Below are positions 58,412 through 64,000 of a DNA stretch of 64,000 nt, piece by piece. The notes below the pieces were generated by a model that was not told where the DNA came from, made no database searches, and saw only the letters and a program-made list of their open reading frames with translations. Numbering within the stretch: the first letter of the stretch is position 1; each line of letters starts with the position of its first letter. Both the position numbers and the translations under genes were made by a program. The DNA comes from Isoptericola luteus (GTDB lineage Bacteria; Actinomycetota; Actinomycetes; Actinomycetales; Cellulomonadaceae), in the NCBI RefSeq assembly GCF_020297055.1, contig NZ_JAIXCQ010000007.1, positions 1 to 64,000 on the forward strand, written 5' to 3'.

Positions 58412-61282
58412 GTGGAGGAACCCGAGGTCGGGCCCGGCGGCCCGGTGCCCGTGCCCTACCCCGTCGAGTGGGAGGCGGACGTCGTGCTGCGCGACGGCAG
58501 CACCACCCACCTGCGCCCCATCCGGCCGCAGGACGCGGAGGCGATCCAGCGGTTCCAGACGGGGCAGTCGGAGCGCTCGGCCTACTTCCGGTTCTTCGCG
58601 CCCGTGCGCCGCCTCACCGAGCGGGAGCTCAGCCGCCTCACGCACGTCGACCACGACGACCGCGCGGCGCTGGTGGCGGTGCGGCCCGGGGCGGAGCCGG
58701 GCGGCGAGGACGTCATCGGCGTCGCCCGCTACGACAAGATCACGCCCGCCGAGGCCGAGGTCGCGTTCAACATCGCCGACGCCGTCCAGGGCAAGGGCCT
58801 CGGCTCGGTGCTCCTGGAGCACGTCGCGGCGGCCGCACGCGAGCGGGGCGTGCGGCGCTTCACGGCGGAGGTGCTGCCGCAGAACTCGTCGATGCTCGGC
58901 GTGTTCCGCGAGGCCGGGTACGCGATCAGCCAGCACCTGGACGACGGCATCGTCTCGGTGGGCATCGACCTGGACCCGACGGAGCGCTCGCGGGAGGTCA
59001 TGGCCGACCGGGAGCACCGCGCGGAGGCCCGCTCGATGCAAGGGCTGCTCTCCGCGCGCCGGGTGCTGCTCGTGGGGCCGGGGCCGGGCACGCCGACCAC
59101 CGAGCACCACCTCGCGCAGCGCGTGCTGGACGCCGCTGCGGCGGACCCGGGGGACACCGAGCTCACCGTGCTCGACCCGCCCGGTCCGGTGCCCGACGTC
59201 CCCGGGGTGCGCCTGGCCGCGTCGTGGGACGACGTGCCCGACGTCGAGCTGGCGCTGCTGTCCCTCCCGGCGCGGGACACGGAGCCGGTGGTCCGCCGGC
59301 TCACCGGGCGGGGGGTGCGCGGTGTCGTCGTGCTGTCCGCGGGATACGCCGAGACCGGGCCTGACGGCCTGGCCCGCCAGCGGGAGCTCGTCCGGGCGGC
59401 CCACGCGGGCGGCATGCGCGTGGTCGGCCCCGCCTCCTTCGGCCTGCTCACCACCACGCCCGGCGCCCGGCTGCAGGCCAGCCTCGCGGAGCGGGCCCCT
59501 GGTCCCGGCGTCGTCGGGCTGTTCTGCCAGTCCGCGCCCGCGGCGGTGACGCTCACCGCGACGCTCCGGCGGCGCGGGCTCGGGGTCTCGGCGCTCGTGT
59601 CGGCGGGCCACCGGGCGGACGTCTCCGGCAACGACCTCATGCAGTACTTCGAGGACGACCCGCACACCGCCGTCGTGTGCCTGTACCTGGAGTCCATCGG
59701 CAACCCGCGGAAGTTCTCGCGCATCGCGCGCCGGCTCGCGGGCGTCAAGCCGGTCGTGGTCGTCGTCGCGGGCCGCTCCGGGCAGGTCGTGCCGCCCGGC
59801 CACGCCGTGCGGGCTACGCACGCGCCGCGCCGGCTCCTGGACGAGATGCTGCGCCAGTCCGGGGTGATCAAGGCCGAGAACACCCACCAGCTCATGGACG
59901 TCGCTCAGGTGCTGGCCCACCAGCCGCTGCCCGGCGGCCCGCGGGTGGGCATCATCGCCTCCTCGGCGGCGCTGGCGGCGCTCGTCGCGGAGGCGGCGGC
60001 CGCGGCGGGCCTCGTCGTCGCGGCGTCGTCCGACTTCCTCATGCCGGAGGCGCCGGACGAGGAGATCACGCGGGTGGTCGAGGCGCTGTTCGCCCCGGGC
60101 GCCTGCGACGTCGTCGTGGCCGTCGACGTCCCCGTGGTCGTGCCGCGCACGGGCGCGGTCGCGCGCGCCGTCGCGGACGCCGCGGCCCGGACGGGCCGCA
60201 CGACGGTGGCCTCGATGCTCGGCCTCAGCGGCCTGCCGGACGAGCTCGCCGCGACGGCGCCCGACGGCGCCGCGGTGCGCATCCCCGCCTTCTCCACCCC
60301 GGAGGACGCCGTCACGGCGCTCGCCAAGGTGGTCGGGTACGCACAGTGGCGCACGGAGGAGCGCGGAGCGCACGTGCGCCCCGAGGGCGTGGACTCGCGC
60401 GCCGCCCGCCGGCTCGTCGAGGACCTCCTCGCCGACGGCCGGGGCGGTGGGCAGGGTGGACAGGGCGGCGGGCAGGGTGGACAGGGCGGCGGGCAGGGTG
60501 GACAGGGCGGTGGGCAGGGTGGACAGGGCGGCGGGCAGGGTGGACAGGGCGGCGGGCAGGGTGGACAGGGTGGCGGCCGCGGCGACGGTCCGCGCGAGCT
60601 CGGGCAGGACGACGCCGCGGCGCTCCTCGGCTGCTACGGGCTCTCGCTGTGGCGCTCCCGGGTCGTGCGCACGGGCGACGAGGCCGTCGCGGCGGCCGAG
60701 GAGCTCGGCTGGCCCGTCGCGCTGAAGTCCGCCTCCGCCGCCCTGCGCCACCGCACCGACCTGGGCGGCGTGCGGCTCGACATCGCCGACGCGGACGAGC
60801 TGCGTGCCGACGTCCAGCGGATGCACGAGATCGCCGCGACGGCGCTGGGGGAGCCCGACCCGCTCGTCGAGGTGCAGCGCATGGCGCCGGTGGGCGTCGC
60901 GTGCGTGGTGCGCTCGGCGGAGGACCTGCTGTTCGGGCCCATGGTGTCGTTCAGCTTGGCGGGCGACGCGACGGACCTGCTCGACGACGTCGCGCACGGC
61001 GTGCCGCCGCTGACCGACGTCGACGTCTCGGCCATGGTCCGCACGGTGCGGACGGCGCCCCGGCTGTTCGGGTACGGCGGCGCCCCGCCGGTGGACATCG
61101 ACGCCCTGGAGGACGTGCTCGCCCGCGTCTCCGTGATGGCGGACGACCTGCCCGAGCTCGCCGCCCTCGAGCTCTACCCGGTGATCGTGGGGGCCGAGGG
61201 CACGAGCATCGTGCACGCCTCGGTACGGCTGCGCCCGGCGGCCCGCCGCGCCGACGCGCTGCGCCGGGCGCTGCCCGCGTAG
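58412..61282 (+). CDS. GNAT fused to ADP-forming acyl-CoA synthetase-like domains (protein acetyltransferase, Pat type)
   Basis: 956 aa. Residues about 20-200 are a GNAT domain (NIADAVQGKGLGSVLLEHVA). Residues about 210-670 are CoA-binding and succinyl-CoA ligase-like domains, residues 678-719 are six GGGQGGQ repeats, and residues about 725-955 are an ATP-grasp-like domain. Pat enzymes of this build acetylate lysines, for example on acetyl-CoA synthetase. Here the GNAT is N-terminal, the streptomycete-type order. The synthetase part usually only senses acetyl-CoA. A -10 box TAGCCT (58400-58405) lies 6 nt before the GTG. Confidence 0.9.
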   Translation: MEEPEVGPGGPVPVPYPVEWEADVVLRDGSTTHLRPIRPQDAEAIQRFQTGQSERSAYFRFFAPVRRLTERELSRLTHVDHDDRAALVAVRPGAEPGGEDVIGVARYDKITPAEAEVAFNIADAVQGKGLGSVLLEHVAAAARERGVRRFTAEVLPQNSSMLGVFREAGYAISQHLDDGIVSVGIDLDPTERSREVMADREHRAEARSMQGLLSARRVLLVGPGPGTPTTEHHLAQRVLDAAAADPGDTELTVLDPPGPVPDVPGVRLAASWDDVPDVELALLSLPARDTEPVVRRLTGRGVRGVVVLSAGYAETGPDGLARQRELVRAAHAGGMRVVGPASFGLLTTTPGARLQASLAERAPGPGVVGLFCQSAPAAVTLTATLRRRGLGVSALVSAGHRADVSGNDLMQYFEDDPHTAVVCLYLESIGNPRKFSRIARRLAGVKPVVVVVAGRSGQVVPPGHAVRATHAPRRLLDEMLRQSGVIKAENTHQLMDVAQVLAHQPLPGGPRVGIIASSAALAALVAEAAAAAGLVVAASSDFLMPEAPDEEITRVVEALFAPGACDVVVAVDVPVVVPRTGAVARAVADAAARTGRTTVASMLGLSGLPDELAATAPDGAAVRIPAFSTPEDAVTALAKVVGYAQWRTEERGAHVRPEGVDSRAARRLVEDLLADGRGGGQGGQGGGQGGQGGGQGGQGGGQGGQGGGQGGQGGGQGGQGGGRGDGPRELGQDDAAALLGCYGLSLWRSRVVRTGDEAVAAAEELGWPVALKSASAALRHRTDLGGVRLDIADADELRADVQRMHEIAATALGEPDPLVEVQRMAPVGVACVVRSAEDLLFGPMVSFSLAGDATDLLDDVAHGVPPLTDVDVSAMVRTVRTAPRLFGYGGAPPVDIDALEDVLARVSVMADDLPELAALELYPVIVGAEGTSIVHASVRLRPAARRADALRRALPA
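60443..60568 (+). repeat. 21-bp tandem repeat in the acetyltransferase fusion, 6 copies
   Basis: Unit GGCGGCGGGCAGGGTGGACA plus a final G, six copies, nearly identical (only the wobble base of the second codon varies). It encodes the GGGQGGQ linker between the ligase-like and ATP-grasp regions and keeps the frame. Confidence 0.95.
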
Positions 61283-61348
61283 CGGGAGCCCCGGACCGCC
61301 TGTGGGCGGGGTTGCCCGGGCACAGGACGGCAGTGGGACAATGCGGGG

Positions 61349-61948
61349 GTGCCGAACACGACCTCCCGGGAGAACCAGCGCGCCGAGCTCACGGCCCACC
61401 TGCGCAGGGCCGGGTACTACCCGGACCTCGTCGACGACGTCCTCGACGTCGCGCTCGCGGACGAGCCGGTCCTCGCGCACCTCGTGCAGGCGGAGACCAC
61501 CTTCGACGACGCGGTGCGGCGCCACCTCACGGTCCTCGCCCTCACCGCGACGCGGCTCGTTGCGGCGCACGTCGACGACCACGAGGGCGACGCCGCCCAC
61601 CCCTCGTCGGCGGCCGCGACGACGGAGGCGGTCCCGCTGCACGAGGTCCGGTCCGTGGCGCTCACGCACATCGTGGCCGAGCCCGCCCAGCACGGCCGGG
61701 GCGACATCGCCTCGGAGCTCACGCTGGCGATCGGCTGGGGCGCGGTCTCGCGGATCGACCTCGAGCCGGCGCAGTGCCCCGACCCGGCCTGCGACGCCGA
61801 CCACGGCCTCACGGGCCAGCTCACGCCGGACGACGTCGTGGTGCGCGTGAGCGCCGCCGCCGAGGGGCGGGACGCCGTGCGGCGGGCGATGGCGTTCGCC
61901 CGCGTGCTCTCCGCCGCCACCGGTGTCGGCGGACGCACCGTCCGATGA
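61349..61948 (+). CDS. DUF5998-family protein
   Basis: 199 aa. The run ELTAHLRRAGYYPDLVDDVL with FDDAVRRHLTVLALTATRLV is the actinobacterial DUF5998 signature. No activity is known. Two cysteines in CPDPACDADHG might bind metal. The GTG start follows a -10 box GACAAT (61337-61342) by 6 nt. Its stop overlaps the next start (ATGA), so it is coupled to the phosphodiesterase-like gene. Confidence 0.88.
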   Translation: MPNTTSRENQRAELTAHLRRAGYYPDLVDDVLDVALADEPVLAHLVQAETTFDDAVRRHLTVLALTATRLVAAHVDDHEGDAAHPSSAAATTEAVPLHEVRSVALTHIVAEPAQHGRGDIASELTLAIGWGAVSRIDLEPAQCPDPACDADHGLTGQLTPDDVVVRVSAAAEGRDAVRRAMAFARVLSAATGVGGRTVR

Positions 61949-63171
61949 GCGCCGGCGTCCGGCGGCTCCGGCTGCCCGGGGACCTCCTGGCCCCCTCCTA
62001 CGGCGTGCGGTCGCTCGCCGCGGTGCTGCCGGCCGCGGCAGGAGCGCTCGGCGTCGGCCTGCAGACGTCCACCGGCCTGGGGAGCAAGGACTGCGCGGGG
62101 ACGTTCGGCCTCCCGCGCGTCGACCGCGTCGTCGTGGTGCTCGTCGACGGGCTGGGCCTGCAGAACCTCACCGAGCGCGGTGGCCACGCGCCGTTCCTGC
62201 GCTCGCTGATCGCGGGGGGCCGCGGGCTGGTGTCGAGCTTCCCGTCGACGACGGCGGCGGCGCTGGCCACGCTCGGCACCGGGACGTCGCCCGGGCGCAC
62301 GGGACTCGTCGGCTACACCCAGCGCAACCCGGCCACCGGAGGTCTCGTCACGACGATCTCCTGGTCCGAGCAGTCCGACCCGTACCGGCCGGGCCCGAAG
62401 CTCTCCGCCCCCGTGGTGACGGCTCCCGCGGACCTGCAGCGCGAGCCGACGGTGCTCGAGACGCTCGCCGCGTCGGGCATGAGCGTGGTGGCGCCCGGCC
62501 CCGCGAAGTTCGACGGCTCGGGCATGACTCGCGCCGCCCTGCGCGGGCCCGCCTACGTCGCGGCCGAGAGCCTGTCCGACCAGATCGACGCCGCCGTGCG
62601 CGCCCTGCGCAAGCCGGGCCTGGTGTACCTGTACCACGGCACGGTCGACAAGGTCGGGCACCGCGACGGCCCGGACTCGTGGCAGTGGGGCCATGCCCTG
62701 GAGGCGGCCGACGCGGAGCTGCGCCGTCTGGTGCGTTCCGTGCCGAAGGGGACCCTCGTGCTCGTCACGGCCGACCACGGGCAGGTCGCAGCGGACATGG
62801 CCCGCCAGCACGACGTCGCGCTGACGCCGGAGCTCGCCGACGGCGTGGCGCTGCTGGGGGGCGAGCCGCGCGCCTCGCACGTGTACGTCGCCCCGGGGAC
62901 GGACCCGCTCGACGTGGCCGCACGCTGGTCGGACGTGCTGGGCGACGACGCGCTCGTCGTGCTGCGCGACGACGCCGTCGCCGCCGGGTGGCTCGGCCCG
63001 GTCGCCGACCACGTGCTGCCCGCGCTCGGCGACGTGATCGTCGCCGCGCGCGGGGCGGCGACCGTCGTCGACTCGCGGCTGCACCCGGCGTCCGCCCGGG
63101 CGATGCCCGGGGTGCACGGGTCGCTCACGCCGGCGGAGATGAAGGTGCCGCTGCTGGTCGCGCAGGCGTAG
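61945..63171 (+). CDS. Alkaline-phosphatase-superfamily (nucleotide pyrophosphatase/phosphodiesterase-like) protein
   Basis: 408 aa. Metal aspartate in VVVVLVDGLGLQNL, nucleophile threonine region SFPSTTAAALATLGTG, then GTVDKVGHRDG and TADHGQV supply the remaining metal ligands. It probably hydrolyses phosphodiesters; the substrate is not known. No signal peptide is evident. It is coupled to DUF5998. It lies in the same neighbourhood as thymidine kinase, an arrangement shared with other actinobacteria from memory. Confidence 0.9.
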   Translation: MSAGVRRLRLPGDLLAPSYGVRSLAAVLPAAAGALGVGLQTSTGLGSKDCAGTFGLPRVDRVVVVLVDGLGLQNLTERGGHAPFLRSLIAGGRGLVSSFPSTTAAALATLGTGTSPGRTGLVGYTQRNPATGGLVTTISWSEQSDPYRPGPKLSAPVVTAPADLQREPTVLETLAASGMSVVAPGPAKFDGSGMTRAALRGPAYVAAESLSDQIDAAVRALRKPGLVYLYHGTVDKVGHRDGPDSWQWGHALEAADAELRRLVRSVPKGTLVLVTADHGQVAADMARQHDVALTPELADGVALLGGEPRASHVYVAPGTDPLDVAARWSDVLGDDALVVLRDDAVAAGWLGPVADHVLPALGDVIVAARGAATVVDSRLHPASARAMPGVHGSLTPAEMKVPLLVAQA

Positions 63172-63225
63172 CGCGGGAGCGAAATCCGCTGGCCGGGCCG
63201 TGTGGGCGGGTGTGACGATGACGAT

Positions 63226-63918
63226 ATGGGTGACGGGACCGGCGAGGGCGGGACGGCCACGACGACCGGCGGGACGACCGGCGGGACGACCGGCGGGACC
63301 ACCGGCGGGACGACCGGCGGCTCCGGCCAGGGCCGCTGGACGCGGGCGACGGTCTACCCGGACATGTGGGAGGACCCCGACGACGACCCGCGCGAGTCGG
63401 GCGAGGTATCGGCCGACGAGCTCGGCGTCGAGCGCGCGATGCTGCTGGAGTCGCTGCGCTGCTACCGGCTGACGATCGAGATGAAGTGCTCCGGTCTGGA
63501 TGCCGAGCAGCTGGCGCGCCGGTCGGTCCCGCCGTCGACCATGTCCCTGCTGGGGCTCGTCCGGCACCTCACCGAGGACGAGCGTCACGTGCGGCGCATC
63601 ATGACCGGCGAGGACGCCCCGTGGCTGTACCGCACGGACGCCGAGCGGGACGGGGACTGGGACGGCGCCGTGGCCGACCCCGGCGTCGTCGACGCCGCCT
63701 TCGCGCGGTGGCGCGCCGAGTGCGCGGCGACCGACCGGATGGTGGCGGGCATCGACGACCTCGCGGCCACCAACGCCGGTCTCTCCGACCTCGGCGCCCC
63801 GCCCGGCGGCGAGCTGCAGCTCCGCGAGCTCCTGCTCGGCCACGTCGAGGCGTACGCGCGCCACGCCGGCCATGCCGACCTCCTGCGCGAGTGCGTCGAC
63901 GGCCGCGTAGGGCAATGA
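63226..63918 (+). CDS. DinB-fold (DUF664) protein with Thr/Gly repeat N-terminus
   Basis: 230 aa. The C-terminal 170 residues are a four-helix DinB/DUF664 domain with metal histidines in LVRHLTEDERHVRR and GHVEAYARHAGHADLL. Such proteins include thiol (mycothiol/bacillithiol) transferases. The N-terminal 35 residues are a TTGG repeat encoded by a 12-bp tandem repeat. The start is the ATG 6 nt after GACGAT, a weak -10 match. An earlier GTG is also in frame. Confidence 0.86.
   Translation: MGDGTGEGGTATTTGGTTGGTTGGTTGGTTGGSGQGRWTRATVYPDMWEDPDDDPRESGEVSADELGVERAMLLESLRCYRLTIEMKCSGLDAEQLARRSVPPSTMSLLGLVRHLTEDERHVRRIMTGEDAPWLYRTDAERDGDWDGAVADPGVVDAAFARWRAECAATDRMVAGIDDLAATNAGLSDLGAPPGGELQLRELLLGHVEAYARHAGHADLLRECVDGRVGQ
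63262..63321 (+). repeat. 12-bp tandem repeat, 5 copies
   Basis: ACGACCGGCGGG is repeated five times with one variant (ACCACCGGCGGG) and a final GGC. It encodes the TTGG stretch at the N-terminus of the DinB-like protein. Confidence 0.95.
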
Positions 63919-63961
63919 GCCTGGGTGTTGTGAGCGGGCGTTCGTCTGACAGGATCTGGCC

Positions 63962-64000
63962 ATGGCCGAGCTCGTCTTCTTCTCCGGGACCATGGACAGC
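63962..64000 (+). CDS. tdk: Thymidine kinase, first 13 codons
   Basis: The visible residues MAELVFFSGTMDS match the N-terminal beta strand and start of the P-loop of type II thymidine kinases. The rest lies beyond the window. A -10-like CAGGAT (63950-63955) lies 6 nt before the ATG. In most family members the next residues are GKS. Confidence 0.8.
   Translation, partial: MAELVFFSGTMDS

Noticed and set aside
60443-60568. Direct repeats considered as a CRISPR array
   Set aside because: The units are contiguous with no spacers, in frame inside a gene.
58328-61804. Long minus-strand open frame opposite the acetyltransferase fusion, including a TLPAALS repeat
   Set aside because: It is the antisense of the 21-bp repeats and GC-rich codons; no start signal or family resemblance.

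Overview
The window looks like chromosomal DNA of a very GC-rich actinobacterium of the order Micrococcales, most likely Cellulomonas or a close relative. The evidence is the codon use, the frequent GTG starts, the actinobacterial cytochrome bc1 complex with a diheme QcrC, a PknL-type kinase beside an Rv2175c-like protein, class II DAHP synthase, a HrdB/SigA-type sigma factor, and a pyrophosphate-type phosphofructokinase. The genus is an inference. I saw no tRNA, rRNA, CRISPR array, insertion sequence or prophage.

Left block (1-22.5 kb). On the minus strand lie the start of a superoxide dismutase gene (cut by the window edge) and ctaE-qcrC-qcrA-qcrB, the respiratory bc1 and cytochrome oxidase subunit III genes, closed by a hairpin. 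Then come an orphan receiver-domain protein, trpD, a stand-alone RAM-domain protein, a DnaQ-like/GIY-YIG fusion, a FadD15-like acyl-CoA ligase, ROK glucokinase, PlsC, a PPi-dependent phosphofructokinase, aroG, pknL, an Rv2175c homologue, a polyprenyl synthase, a lipoprotein, a DUF4192 protein and a universal stress protein. From memory, the gene order resembles the M. tuberculosis Rv2196-Rv2173 region, so most of this is conserved core.

Middle block (22.5-30.3 kb). The principal sigma factor (preceded by a 16-bp tandem repeat), an FAD-linked oxidase, a SpoIID/LytB-type exported protein, a small zinc-ribbon protein and topoisomerase IV subunit B (parE).

Accessory block between parE and parC (30.3-55.7 kb). 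It holds a DUF4430 lipoprotein/membrane protein pair; DUF2200; a uracil-DNA-glycosylase-like protein; a coupled amidohydrolase/S41-protease pair; PEP synthase with its regulatory kinase-phosphorylase; an ABC exporter with its own TetR regulator and a candidate operator; an operon with a perfect CsoR/CstR-type operator, a 45-aa unknown protein, a CoA-disulfide/persulfide reductase-rhodanese fusion, a CstR-like regulator and a 56-aa Cys-rich protein; a second FadD coupled to a membrane acyltransferase; a decayed LPXTG surface protein; MetH; and several small enzymes.

Right block (55.7-64 kb). parC, a protein-acetyltransferase fusion with a 21-bp repeat linker, DUF5998, an alkaline-phosphatase-superfamily protein, a DinB-like protein and the first 13 codons of thymidine kinase.

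Two themes stand out. The 42.2-44.8 kb operon looks like a reactive-sulfur (persulfide) response unit with an uncharacterised leading gene. In addition, about 18 genes have a TANNNT-like -10 box exactly 6-7 nt before the start codon, which predicts leaderless mRNAs and fixes several otherwise doubtful starts.
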